Below, in pieces: positions 1 to 8,574 of a stretch of 64,000 bases of DNA. Within the stretch, counting starts at the first letter, position 1. Every line of letters starts with the position of its first letter. The notes under the pieces are model-generated. The model worked only from the letters and a program-made list of their open reading frames with translations. It ran no database searches and was not told the origin of the DNA. Source of the stretch: an uncultured Prevotellaceae bacterium (GTDB lineage Bacteria > Bacteroidota > Bacteroidia > Bacteroidales > Bacteroidaceae). The position numbers and the translations under genes are program-made. The stretch spans positions 26,969 to 90,968 of the forward strand of contig CAMJKP010000004.1 of the NCBI GenBank assembly GCA_946406435.1. Reading direction: 5' to 3'.

Positions 1-553
1 AGAGTGGTAGATTACCAACAAGGACATTCTTTAGCAAAGTGTCATTAAACAATTCATCCATGACATCGTTCATGCTACGCTGCTGATACTCTGTATCAAT
101 AGCCACATCACGACTCTCGCTGGTAAGAGAATGAAGAGTGGAAGCAGAGGCTATCTTGTTCACGATATCATAATAACGCGCTATCGCATCCTTCTCGCGA
201 GGGAAATATGATGACATCTTCTCTATAAACTGTTCCTTTCCGTTAGGGAACTCAAATCTCTGACCGCCTAAGGAAACAGTATCGTATGCCAAAGGATTAA
301 GCCGACTGAGACGCACATCAGATGCAATACCCATATACTGCATCATCCTATCCATTGTCTGCCCAGGTGCAGCACTACCAATAAAGTGCATACCAGTCTC
401 AAACACAGCACCCTTACGACGGAAACATTGCAGGCAGCCGCCAAAGACAGGATTCTGCTCATAGATGGTGACGTCAAAGCCATTGCGTTGCAGAATATAT
501 CCGCACGACAAGCCTCCAAGTCCACTACCTATAATTGCAACCTTCCTACGCAT
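1..553 (-). CDS. FAD-dependent phytoene-desaturase-like oxidoreductase, 3' part missing
   Basis: The frame opens with an ATG at 553 and runs off the left window edge, giving 184 codons. The N-terminus reads MRRKVAIIGSGLGGLSCGY, a Rossmann dinucleotide-binding GxGxxG motif. It is followed by an acidic strand end (VTIYEQN) and GGCLQCFRRKGAVFETGMH, as in CrtI/phytoene-desaturase-type flavoproteins and retinol-saturase-like enzymes. It is the last visible gene of the polyene cluster, 71 bp after the glycosyltransferase-acyltransferase gene. Its role is inferred: a redox tailoring step on the polyene or its lipid anchor. The C-terminal substrate domain is outside the window, so the exact subfamily cannot be given. 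Confidence 0.85.
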   Translation of the reverse strand, partial: MRRKVAIIGSGLGGLSCGYILQRNGFDVTIYEQNPVFGGCLQCFRRKGAVFETGMHFIGSAAPGQTMDRMMQYMGIASDVRLSRLNPLAYDTVSLGGQRFEFPNGKEQFIEKMSSYFPREKDAIARYYDIVNKIASASTLHSLTSESRDVAIDTEYQQRSMNDVMDELFNDTLLKNVLVGNLPL

Positions 554-624
554 ACTGTTGGATTTTCATCCCACCTTTTCTCGCCATGCCAAAGCAGATG
601 CAAGCATCGCTTTGGTCATCAGGC

Positions 625-2136
625 TTAACAAAAACGTTCGTATTCATCACTCACCTCATCGTATCGTGACTTATAGTATTTCCTGAACCAAGAAGCTCGC
701 TGTTTCAGAGTTCCGAGCGAGATTACTTCTTTTGGTGAGAAATGCCTATCCACATCCAGACTGATAATACCTTTATGCAGATGCTTGTCTTTCTTTGGAA
801 GAACCTTTCCCGCACCATAAAGTATCAGAGGTACGACATCAAGATTCAATTGCTCCGCAATATAGAACGCACCTTGATGAAAACGCCCTATACTACAGTC
901 TTCTGAACGTGTTCCTTCTGGATATACCGCTATGCTATACCCCCTATCAACAAGATTTCTCAGTTTCGGGATCAGAGCATCAACACCTGCTGATACAGGA
1001 TAGAATTCTGCCTGTCTTATTACATATCCATAGAATGGATTTCGCCATACCCAGTCGTTTGTCAGCACCACAATCTTTTTCTTCAAAGGCAGAAGCGTCA
1101 TCAAGTCAAGGTGCGATTGATGATTGCATATCAATACCGAAGGACCGTCCAAAGATTCATCAGAATTACACCTATGCTTGTACTTCACACCCGGTATTCC
1201 ATGCCATATCATTATGAACTTAGAGATCCATTGCAATATGCCATGCAGATTATCACGCTTTTTCAACGTCATCTTACCAATCTTTATATATAGCGAAACC
1301 AATGGAGTCATCAGTCCTATTGAGCATACGACAAAGAAGAGTAAAGAGTATAGGGTAAAGAGTATGGTACGGAGTGCTCGCCAGATATAAAGTGGAAGTC
1401 CATATACGCAAGCAAGGAAGCATAGTATAGTATTCAGAACAAAAATTCGCGTGAAGTCAAGACCGGGTCTGAAATGCGACACACGTTGCTCTCGTGGTGG
1501 ATAATACACATTTACAGGCTGTGACACTAGTTTTACCCCATGCCATGCAGCAAACACAAGCAATTCCAGTTCCGCCTCATATTTAGATGTAAGAAGCGAA
1601 AGACCATGAAGTTTGCGAAGAGGATATAGACGGAAACCCGTCTGAGTATCTTTAAGATGTTTCCAAGTCTGAACAAAAAACCAGAAGTTACTAAAGGCAT
1701 TTGCAAACTTGCTACCACCTGAACGCTCCTGTTCCTTTAGATCCTTACGCTCACCGACAATAAGTGCCCCCGGATTCTCTATGTTAGCTTTTAGCATCAA
1801 AGGTATATCCTCCGGGAAATGCTGCCCATCAGCATCAAGCGTTATAGCGTATGAGAAGCCCATTTCCATAGCCTTGTTAAAGCCCATCTTCAAGGCTGTA
1901 CCCTTACCACTATTATGACTTAGCGTAACAATGGTGATACCTTCTATGTTTGCAAGTATTGAGGTTGTAGAATCCGTACAACCGTCATTTACGACTATGA
2001 CATCATCCGATTGTTCATTACATCTCTCAACAACATCACGAATCGTTGTCTCGTTGTTATAGGTAGGAACAATCACACAGATACCCCGACGATGCAGACG
2101 TTCACGCGAAGTCAATGTACTTATTATCTCTTGCAT
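625..2136 (-). CDS. Glycosyltransferase family 2 / PlsC-type acyltransferase fusion
   Basis: This 503-residue protein has two domains. Residues about 18-240 are a GT-A family 2 transferase (VIVPTYNN start, VVNDGCTDST, and ITLDADGQHF with the metal-binding DxD region), close to dolichyl-phosphate-mannose-synthase-like proteins. One or two hydrophobic segments follow near 245-290. Residues about 320-500 are a lysophosphatidic-acid-type acyltransferase with the catalytic HX4D motif (NHQSHLDL) and the YPEGTRS motif. Such fusions are known from aryl-polyene clusters, where they are thought to help attach the polyene to a membrane lipid; that role is inferred here. The start overlaps the end of the upstream dehydratase gene by 13 bp, indicating translational coupling. 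Confidence 0.9.
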   Translation of the reverse strand: MQEIISTLTSRERLHRRGICVIVPTYNNETTIRDVVERCNEQSDDVIVVNDGCTDSTTSILANIEGITIVTLSHNSGKGTALKMGFNKAMEMGFSYAITLDADGQHFPEDIPLMLKANIENPGALIVGERKDLKEQERSGGSKFANAFSNFWFFVQTWKHLKDTQTGFRLYPLRKLHGLSLLTSKYEAELELLVFAAWHGVKLVSQPVNVYYPPREQRVSHFRPGLDFTRIFVLNTILCFLACVYGLPLYIWRALRTILFTLYSLLFFVVCSIGLMTPLVSLYIKIGKMTLKKRDNLHGILQWISKFIMIWHGIPGVKYKHRCNSDESLDGPSVLICNHQSHLDLMTLLPLKKKIVVLTNDWVWRNPFYGYVIRQAEFYPVSAGVDALIPKLRNLVDRGYSIAVYPEGTRSEDCSIGRFHQGAFYIAEQLNLDVVPLILYGAGKVLPKKDKHLHKGIISLDVDRHFSPKEVISLGTLKQRASWFRKYYKSRYDEVSDEYERFC

Positions 2137-2519
2137 ATAAGCGACATTTTCGCATAGACCACATCATCCGACTGTGCTACGGCTTGAATACGGGTATTAT
2201 TATCGTCCGAATTCTTAATCGTAATAGTATATGTCACCTCCGTCTGGGTGTCAGGAGTCATAATTGACAGGAATTTAACGTTTTTTATTCCTATCATCTG
2301 GAGGCTATGTCCCACAATAATCTCAGCCAGTTCTACCGCTATCTGAGTAATACACACACCAGGGGTAATAGGTTGTTCTGGAAAATGGGCTTTATATATA
2401 AGGCACTCTGGATTAAGATGAATGTGGAAAACACCTCCATCACCATTGATTTCCTTAGCAGTTATTGTATATAAGCCCCCAATTCCTCCAAGGGGGAGTA
2501 TTTTAGATTGCATTTCCAT
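2124..2519 (-). CDS. Hot-dog fold 3-hydroxyacyl-ACP dehydratase (FabZ/ApeI-like)
   Basis: This 131-residue single hot-dog domain carries the FabZ-type motif KAHFPEQPITPGV near residues 44-56, with the catalytic His. It would dehydrate the 3-hydroxyacyl-ACP intermediate to extend the conjugated polyene chain. ATGs at 2519 and 2513 are both possible; both overlap the preceding gene. The first dozen residues (ILPLGGIGGL) are encoded by a stretch at about 2473-2497 that resembles the CCCC(N)GGGG core of the dispersed palindromic repeats, so the N-terminus may be repeat-derived rather than part of the fold. Confidence 0.85.
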   Translation of the reverse strand: MEMQSKILPLGGIGGLYTITAKEINGDGGVFHIHLNPECLIYKAHFPEQPITPGVCITQIAVELAEIIVGHSLQMIGIKNVKFLSIMTPDTQTEVTYTITIKNSDDNNTRIQAVAQSDDVVYAKMSLICKR

Positions 2520-2943
2520 TATTAGTTGCCTCTTCGGTTATTGGTTGTAAAGGCTGAAAATTATATGTTATTTCGTATTTCGTATTCTCATGCTTGTAGA
2601 CACCTTGTCTTAGGTTGTGAATCAGAATACGAAGGTCGCGTTTCAGAACACGCTTGATGTACCAGTGGTCAAGTTTCTTTACTATATTGATAATTTTCAC
2701 CTTATCTTTCTGAGGGTCATATTCGAAATCCATAGCAGAGAATCCAAATTCATTGACCACACTTGCCTTTAGTTTGCCATCCTCAAACAGCATTCCGCAG
2801 ATTCCGCTTATGTACGCCTTCTTTACATCTATCTGCACACTATAACGAGCCCTCTCTCCTTCACTTGAAGGTAATGTCTGAGCCCTTGCAAACAGAAAGC
2901 AGAAGGACATGATGGCAATTATGAGGAATCTCTTAGATTGCAA
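2503..2943 (-). CDS. Secreted protein of unknown function in the polyene cluster
   Basis: The 146-residue product begins MQSKRFLIIAIMSFCFLFA, a clear signal peptide ending at ARA-Q. The mature part is basic, beta-rich and has no motif I recognise. The start is TTG at 2943, chosen because the positive N-region of the signal peptide would be lost with the next in-frame ATG (2910). It overlaps the LolA-like gene by 11 bp and the dehydratase gene by 11-17 bp. Position next to a LolA-like carrier suggests an envelope role in moving or anchoring the polyene lipid, comparable with the small DUF lipoproteins of other aryl-polyene clusters; this is inference. Confidence 0.75.
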   Translation of the reverse strand: MQSKRFLIIAIMSFCFLFARAQTLPSSEGERARYSVQIDVKKAYISGICGMLFEDGKLKASVVNEFGFSAMDFEYDPQKDKVKIINIVKKLDHWYIKRVLKRDLRILIHNLRQGVYKHENTKYEITYNFQPLQPITEEATNNGNAI

Positions 2944-3544
2944 AGTATGATGAACTTACTGCCTTGTTTGTCACTACGTTCTTCAATACAATCTCTGTAT
3001 TATCACCATTCTTCTCATACATAACCACACGAGAGATCATAGATGTTTTCTTTGTGAAAGTCAATACAATCTTTGTGTACATCTGTTTCATCTCCTTCTT
3101 CTGCGGAATGAGCGTAGCAGTATATGTCTGATCTGATTCTGCAACGGAAACGCTAAAGTCCTTTTTCTCTGTCAGACAGGTGCCAACCATACTGCTCATC
3201 ATTATACGAGCAATTTCCTTGAATACCTTATTCTTGTTTACATCAATGACATCCTTACGTGTTCCTTTCTTGAGAAGTACCTTATCACCATTGAGTATGA
3301 AGGTATAGCTGTACGGAGTCGTATATTCCCAATGCAGTTTATCACTCTGCTGATAATACATCTTACCGTTTGACACCATCTTATCACCCAACATCTTCAT
3401 TGTCTTTGTCTGAACGAAGTCTGCCTGCATACTCTTTAGCGAGTGTGCAACCTGATTAATATGGTCAACTATCTTCTGATTATTCTGAGCAGGTACGGCA
3501 AATGATACCATGCTCATCAATAGTATAATGAAATATCTTTTCAT
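2933..3544 (-). CDS. LolA-like outer-membrane lipoprotein carrier
   Basis: With the ATG at 3544 the product has 203 residues, a signal peptide (MKRYFIILLMSMVSFAVPA-Q) and a LolA fold: an N-terminal helix (INQVAHSLKSMQADFVQTK), the strand pair around GKMYYQQSDKLHWEYTTPY, and FILNGDKVLLKK. An upstream in-frame methionine at 3592 would hide the signal peptide and overlap the transporter gene by 52 bp, so it is rejected. LolA paralogues are regular members of aryl-polyene clusters and probably ferry the lipidated pigment to the outer membrane. The start overlaps the transporter stop in an ATGA arrangement. Confidence 0.9.
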   Translation of the reverse strand: MKRYFIILLMSMVSFAVPAQNNQKIVDHINQVAHSLKSMQADFVQTKTMKMLGDKMVSNGKMYYQQSDKLHWEYTTPYSYTFILNGDKVLLKKGTRKDVIDVNKNKVFKEIARIMMSSMVGTCLTEKKDFSVSVAESDQTYTATLIPQKKEMKQMYTKIVLTFTKKTSMISRVVMYEKNGDNTEIVLKNVVTNKAVSSSYFAI

Positions 3545-3897
3545 TTTGTCATCAAAATACAACCTGTTATTATGAAAAAAAGACCTACCCACTTTACCCA
3601 GTCCACACTTTCATGAAAGAACATTATTGCACAGAGCATTGTGAATACATAGCTTAAAGAACCCATAGGATAGGCAAGACTTAACGGAAACTGGCGAATG
3701 ATATACATCCATAAAAGACTGGCAGCACCAATCGTTATACCACTCATAGCAAATTGCCAATTAAGCAAGGCAGACTTAAAGAAAGTCCAGTTCCAACCGA
3801 AACTGACCATACGCTGTAATCCATATTTCAGGAACACCTGACCTATGGCAAGCAACGCACTCTGTATCAATGCCAATGGCAATAACTTCAACCACAT
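3541..3897 (-). CDS. Small EamA/SMR-type membrane transporter
   Basis: The product has 118 residues with four predicted membrane helices (starting near residues 3, 48, 68 and 98), like one half of an EamA/DMT or an SMR protein such as the ArnE/F flippase subunits. The helix sequence PLSLAYPMGSLSYVFTML is typical of this superfamily. It would act as a dimer, possibly flipping a lipid-linked intermediate across the inner membrane; the substrate is inferred only from the cluster. The gene sits 2 bp after the ketosynthase gene and overlaps LolA by 4 bp. Confidence 0.85.
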   Translation of the reverse strand: MWLKLLPLALIQSALLAIGQVFLKYGLQRMVSFGWNWTFFKSALLNWQFAMSGITIGAASLLWMYIIRQFPLSLAYPMGSLSYVFTMLCAIMFFHESVDWVKWVGLFFIITGCILMTK

Positions 3898-3899
3898 CC

Positions 3900-5690
3900 T
3901 TATTTAGCTTTCAGAACCACGCTACGTGAAAATATCTGTGGAATAGGGATATTAAGATAATCATAGAATCTCTGGAACAATGGTGATGATTCATCATGGC
4001 AGCCCACCAGTACGGTTTTTGCCTTACCCATCCTTATCAGTCGCTCTGCATCACGAAGTGCCCATTTCATCGAGTCCTTACCCTGAGTATATGTTATGTT
4101 ATATCCATGACATTTAGTACGTATTGCTATCGCACTTCCTATAGTGTTATGCGTACTCTGCATGAAAAGAGTAGGGCTCAAAGTTTCTTCACCATTATCC
4201 ACCATATCAACAAGGAATTTCTCACTTGTCTCAAGCATTCCATTGGCAGTAGCAGTGATTATCGCATCAGGACATTCAATATTTGCCTCGCGAAGAGCCA
4301 TAAGAGATGTCAGCGTTGCAGCCTTCATAAGTTTACCCATCCTACGACCTTCTTTCGGAGATATGTACTCCTTATAGTCTGCAAGCTGTTCAATGGAATC
4401 AATCGTAACATCCGCAACGATTTCTGGTGATGGGTGATGGGTGATGGGTGATGAGTGTTGGGTGTTGGCATCTCTCATAAGCAATAGAGAACTGTCATTT
4501 CCTCCAAAACCAAACGAATTGCATATTACATAATCCATTCTGTGGTGCTTGTCATCACCTACAAATGGAAGAATACAAGCCTCATCTGCATGACTGAATC
4601 CATAGCTGACAGGCACAAAATCATTCTGCATCGCAAGAACACATATCACCGTCTCTATACTGCCAGAAGCAGATGTGGTATGACCTGTGAATCCCTTCGT
4701 ACTTGAAACTAAAGGAATATCATTGCCAAAGACACGTTTCAAGGCAACGCTCTCACTTGGATCATTATTCGGAGTTCCCGTTCCATGTGCATTGATATAG
4801 TCTATCTGTGACTTGTCTATGCCTGAAGACTTCAATGCCTCTCTCATTGCAAGATAAGCTCCCTCACCATCATCGGAAGAGGCCGTCTGATGAAAAGCAT
4901 CACACTTGTTTCCATATCCTCCAATATATGCCTTGGTATTGGCTTCATCTTTCTGAAGAACCACAAAACCTGCACCTTCACCAAGATTAAGACCAACACG
5001 AGTTGCATCAAACGGGCGACAAACCTCCGTATCGAGTATATGAAGCGTGTTAAAACCATTAAGATGGAACTTACTCAAAGCCTCTGAACCACCAGCGATA
5101 ACGATATCAGCCTCGCCACTACGTAGCATCTCACAACCTACTATTATTGAGTTAATAGCAGATGAACAAGCCGTTGATATGGTGCATATCTCACAATCAA
5201 GTCCACAGATTTGAGCTATCTCATTTGTAGTACTACCACAGTCATGACGCTTGATATAGTCTATGGGTGTTGGATGTTGGGTAGCCCCCCCACCCCCTGA
5301 GGGGGAGATGGGGTGTTGGAGAGCATCACGCATATCATGAAGAAGTCTCTCCGTGACATCCATGCCACCAACCGTAGTGCCAGAAATAAGTACGACTTTC
5401 TTTCCAGCAAGCATATCGGCTGATAATCCGGCATCAGCCATCGCTTGTTTTACCGCAACAGCACCGAGCAAGGTTGTTCTGCTATATAGGCTCTCAACTG
5501 GCAAGCCAAGCAATGTCTTCAGTTCGTCATCCGACAGCTTAACCTCACCAACGGGCAGTTCCTTATGGCATGACTGAAGATTTTTCATCATACCAACTCC
5601 CGTTTTCTTATTCACAAGAGAGTCAAGAACCTGCTGGCAATCATTACCTATAGCACAGATAATACCCAGTCCGGTTATTGCGATATTCAT
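3900..5690 (-). CDS. Ketosynthase with C-terminal ketosynthase-like (chain-length-factor type) domain
   Basis: The protein has 596 residues. The first about 390 form a FabF-like ketosynthase with Cys in ISTACSSAINS, His in NAHGTGTPNND and His in STKGFTGHT, so the Cys-His-His triad is complete. The last about 190 residues resemble the short ketoacyl-synthase-like domain found as a separate gene in aryl-polyene clusters and lack a catalytic Cys in the usual context. The linker (TQHSSPITHHPSP) is encoded by a GGTGATG-type microrepeat at about 4427-4475. A second insertion inside the ketosynthase N-lobe (ISPSGGGGATQHPTP, about 5266-5320) matches the dispersed palindromic repeats. Both look like repeat-derived in-frame additions. 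Confidence 0.92.
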   Translation of the reverse strand: MNIAITGLGIICAIGNDCQQVLDSLVNKKTGVGMMKNLQSCHKELPVGEVKLSDDELKTLLGLPVESLYSRTTLLGAVAVKQAMADAGLSADMLAGKKVVLISGTTVGGMDVTERLLHDMRDALQHPISPSGGGGATQHPTPIDYIKRHDCGSTTNEIAQICGLDCEICTISTACSSAINSIIVGCEMLRSGEADIVIAGGSEALSKFHLNGFNTLHILDTEVCRPFDATRVGLNLGEGAGFVVLQKDEANTKAYIGGYGNKCDAFHQTASSDDGEGAYLAMREALKSSGIDKSQIDYINAHGTGTPNNDPSESVALKRVFGNDIPLVSSTKGFTGHTTSASGSIETVICVLAMQNDFVPVSYGFSHADEACILPFVGDDKHHRMDYVICNSFGFGGNDSSLLLMRDANTQHSSPITHHPSPEIVADVTIDSIEQLADYKEYISPKEGRRMGKLMKAATLTSLMALREANIECPDAIITATANGMLETSEKFLVDMVDNGEETLSPTLFMQSTHNTIGSAIAIRTKCHGYNITYTQGKDSMKWALRDAERLIRMGKAKTVLVGCHDESSPLFQRFYDYLNIPIPQIFSRSVVLKAK

Positions 5691-5692
5691 AA

Positions 5693-5953
5693 TTACTTCT
5701 TACGATTCTTTTCTACGTATTCAGCAATAGTAGCCACATTTTTGAAGATAGTCTTACCTTCAGCTGCATTAGCCAGACGTATTCCGTACTTCTTCTCAAG
5801 CAATACTATTATCTCCAAAGCATCGATAGAATCAAGACCTATGCCATCATCTCCGAAAAGAGGGGCATTTTCATCAAATTCTTCAACTGAGAGATCTTCC
5901 AGATTAAGAGCCTCCTTTATCTGTACCTTGAGTTCATTAATTAAGTTTTCCAT
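5693..5953 (-). CDS. Acyl carrier protein
   Basis: This 86-residue acidic helical protein has the phosphopantetheine attachment motif GLDSIDALE near residue 40. It carries the growing acyl or aryl-polyene chain for the flanking ketosynthases; this is the first of two ACPs in the cluster. It lies 2 bp from the downstream ketosynthase gene and 31 bp from the upstream one, so it is clearly part of the operon. Confidence 0.95.
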   Translation of the reverse strand: MENLINELKVQIKEALNLEDLSVEEFDENAPLFGDDGIGLDSIDALEIIVLLEKKYGIRLANAAEGKTIFKNVATIAEYVEKNRKK

Positions 5954-5984
5954 TTTTATCTTTTTACTCTTTATTCTTTAAACT

Positions 5985-7691
5985 TTATTCCTTACAGAAT
6001 ATACTGATTTCACATTCAAACTCGTCCTCTGAAGGACAATCTATCCAGCCTCCAATAACACTCTTTACATCACGATCGATGAAAGTGGATTTTATCACCC
6101 TCTGCATCAGTTCCTCATTTCTTTCTGCAAGAAGATAGAACGATGTCTCACCATGATAACCATTCCTTAGCGCAATCTCACCCGTAGTGATATTAGGCAG
6201 GGTATAGACAAACGCTGCTGGCGAAGGAAAGAAGTCATCCTTTTCTATAGATTTCACATACTGACGGTCTGCTATTATAGATGAAGAATGATTGAACAGG
6301 ACAACAGCCCTGCTAGAGTTTAGGGTTGAGGAGTTAGAGTTTAGAGTCCTTTGACCTTCAGATTCTATAAGCAGTTCGGAAGCGACAAAGGCAAGACGAC
6401 TAAGCATATCCATCTTATAGAACTTCGGATAGTCGCCTATCTTCGTCTTATATACCTCTGTCAACATTTCCTTACCACGAGACTTTACATCAAGTCTGCT
6501 CCCATCGACAACAACCTCATCCTGGGTTATCTTCACAGAATGTGTCTGACTGACAAGAATATCATTATCAATAATCTGAGGAAGAGGTCTGTTAGAAATA
6601 CGGACGACTCCATTACAGCCTCCAAAGCCAGACAACATCTTTACGAAGGTGTTTCCCTCAGCTGTCATCGGCTTATCCGACATCTTCACCTTACCACTTA
6701 CGCCACAAGTCTCAAAGCCCTTGGAAGACAGTATCATGTTATCTTCAAGTGCTCGCATCATGATAATGGTCTCAAGCACTCCAGCCGCACCCATAGTATG
6801 ACCGAAATATCCTTTCAAGGCAGAGAGTGGAACATCCTGCAAGTCAGCCATCTCTATTGCCTTAGATTCCATCTGGTCATTATACATCGTGGCAGTACCA
6901 TGAACTCCTATTACTGAAATCGGATTATCAGCATTCTTCATTTTACTAAGAGCCATACCTGCCCCTAGTCCTTTCGGATGCGGCGCACTAATATGATATG
7001 CGTCATTACATATCGCTCCCTTGTCTACCTTCCATCCATTCGGGGAGTTCATCTCCCTCGACAGGACAATAGTAGCTGCAGCCTCACCAAGATTCAAGCC
7101 AAGTCTTTCAATATCGAAAGGGCGGCAAGGCTCATCCGACAATGCCTTCAACGACTGAAAACCAGAAACGATGAACCTACTCTGAACATCAGCACCACAC
7201 ACAATGGCATGTGTATAATTACCACAATCCACAAGTCGCTGTCCGAGTATGATTGCCGAAACACCAGAGATACACGCATTACACACCACTATAGGGTCGT
7301 TCTCTATGCCTATTGCCAGACTCACTTTCTTTGCAGCATCAGCAAGCGAAGGCATCTCTTCGCCTTTTTCCAGCAACTCAATATCTCCTTTCGTTGAACT
7401 CAAGATAAGAATAGCACGCTCCTTGTTGAAAATCAGAGTTGATATAGCCGCTTTTACAGAATGTAGCACCAGACTCTCAAACTTGGAGAATCCATCGACC
7501 ATAATCTTATCCCATTGTTCCTTATTGAAAAGTGATGCCTCTACGGAAAATGGCAGATCATTCCATCCCCCTTCCCCATTCTCACAGGGATAGTGCGACA
7601 AACCAGACTTACCTTCACGTACAGCCTTATAGGTCTGTTCTGTAGTCTGTCCAAGAGGGGATGTTATATTATCTGAGATTATTGTTGCCAT
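5985..7691 (-). CDS. Second ketosynthase with C-terminal degenerate domain
   Basis: The product has 568 residues. Its ketosynthase half has Cys in VVCNACISGVSA, His in GVHGTATMYND and His in LKGYFGHTMGAAG, so it appears catalytic, although NACISG departs from the usual TACSSG. The C-terminal about 170 residues resemble the short ketosynthase-like domain of the neighbouring gene. They contain a low-complexity insert (TLNSNSSTLNSS) encoded by a TTAGAGTT-type direct repeat at about 6310-6350. The two double-domain ketosynthases plus the stand-alone one at 13.4-14.6 kb match the multiple-KS logic of aryl-polyene synthesis, where KS/chain-length-factor heterodimers form. The start overlaps the thioesterase gene by 13 bp. 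Confidence 0.9.
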   Translation of the reverse strand: MATIISDNITSPLGQTTEQTYKAVREGKSGLSHYPCENGEGGWNDLPFSVEASLFNKEQWDKIMVDGFSKFESLVLHSVKAAISTLIFNKERAILILSSTKGDIELLEKGEEMPSLADAAKKVSLAIGIENDPIVVCNACISGVSAIILGQRLVDCGNYTHAIVCGADVQSRFIVSGFQSLKALSDEPCRPFDIERLGLNLGEAAATIVLSREMNSPNGWKVDKGAICNDAYHISAPHPKGLGAGMALSKMKNADNPISVIGVHGTATMYNDQMESKAIEMADLQDVPLSALKGYFGHTMGAAGVLETIIMMRALEDNMILSSKGFETCGVSGKVKMSDKPMTAEGNTFVKMLSGFGGCNGVVRISNRPLPQIIDNDILVSQTHSVKITQDEVVVDGSRLDVKSRGKEMLTEVYKTKIGDYPKFYKMDMLSRLAFVASELLIESEGQRTLNSNSSTLNSSRAVVLFNHSSSIIADRQYVKSIEKDDFFPSPAAFVYTLPNITTGEIALRNGYHGETSFYLLAERNEELMQRVIKSTFIDRDVKSVIGGWIDCPSEDEFECEISIFCKE

Positions 7692-8092
7692 TTATTCTTC
7701 CACTCAACGAAGAAAGGAGGATTATCCCACATTAGCTGATAGTTCATATCCATGAACACCTGCACAGTACGAGCTGTAAGGAATACTGTTCCGTCTTTCG
7801 GGTCAAAAATCTCGTAATCGAACACTATCTTTGCCGAAGGCTTTGGGCGATAAGTGATTCTGATATGTGGCTTCATACCATAGAGAACAGGACGCTTGTA
7901 TTTTATATCCATCTCCACAATAGGCGCAAACACATTGTTATCAATGTAGTTCTGATAGCTTAGTCCGTATTGCGCACCAAAAGCCTCACGTGCATCTTCA
8001 AGATATAAAGGATAAGATCCGTGCCATACCACTTTCATGATATCCACCTCGCTGAACCTTATCTCAAGTTCCTTCTCCGTTACAAGTTCCAT
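7679..8092 (-). CDS. Acyl-CoA/ACP thioesterase, YbgC/4HBT family
   Basis: The product has 137 residues with the hot-dog 4HBT signature FSEVDIMKVVWHGSYPLYLE; the Asp in SEVD corresponds to the catalytic acid of YbgC-like thioesterases. It would release or edit acyl chains on the ACP. It overlaps the following ketosynthase by 13 bp and shares one base with the upstream hot-dog gene, so translation is tightly coupled. Confidence 0.88.
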   Translation of the reverse strand: MELVTEKELEIRFSEVDIMKVVWHGSYPLYLEDAREAFGAQYGLSYQNYIDNNVFAPIVEMDIKYKRPVLYGMKPHIRITYRPKPSAKIVFDYEIFDPKDGTVFLTARTVQVFMDMNYQLMWDNPPFFVEWKNKWQQ

Positions 8093-8532
8093 TATTCCGC
8101 CTCCTTGACCGCTATTTTAATTTCTGTAGTAGCCAATGTCTCGCCATTACAAGTCACCACACCATTAGCCAATGTCATTCCAAGCACATCATCAATAACC
8201 GTGACACAGGTAGTAATCACATCTCCCACCTTAGGACATCCAGTGATCTCAAGGTTTCTGATAGCTCCGATAAAACCAAGTTGAATACCCTTTTTCAAGA
8301 TATACTTGTTCACATATCCTATCCTCGCTGCACATGTCTGGGCGATATTCTCAACCAAACCAGGAGCAGAAAATACACCATCACAGACAAAGATATTATT
8401 CTCTTTTATTTCGGTCTCTGTAACAGTCGTTTTCTCATCAAAAGCCGTGAGTTTTCCAACCATCACAAAAGGCTCCTGCTGAGGCAGAAGTTCATGTATA
8501 TCTATATTTCTGAGGGATTCCTCTGTTACCAT
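8092..8532 (-). CDS. Second hot-dog dehydratase-like protein (ApeP type)
   Basis: This 146-residue FabZ/FabA-related hot-dog protein has HELLPQQEPFVMVGKL near the N-terminus, which matches the FabZ opening. However, the central motif is VFSAPGLVENIAQTCA instead of the catalytic HFPGxPVMPG. It may therefore be the non-catalytic or acceptor half of a heterodimeric dehydratase, as proposed for paired aryl-polyene dehydratases; this is inference. Its partner would be the protein encoded at 2124-2519. It ends on the first base of the thioesterase gene. Confidence 0.82.
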   Translation of the reverse strand: MVTEESLRNIDIHELLPQQEPFVMVGKLTAFDEKTTVTETEIKENNIFVCDGVFSAPGLVENIAQTCAARIGYVNKYILKKGIQLGFIGAIRNLEITGCPKVGDVITTCVTVIDDVLGMTLANGVVTCNGETLATTEIKIAVKEAE

Positions 8533-8574
8533 ATTTTATAAAAGTCTAAGGACTAAGGCTCTTGACATTTGGCT

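Noticed and set aside
3996..4430. Plus-strand ORFs over the polyene, nqr, SusCD and nitrogenase-like genes
   Set aside because: They are shadows of well-supported minus-strand genes, with no family motifs, signal peptides or plausible ribosome sites.
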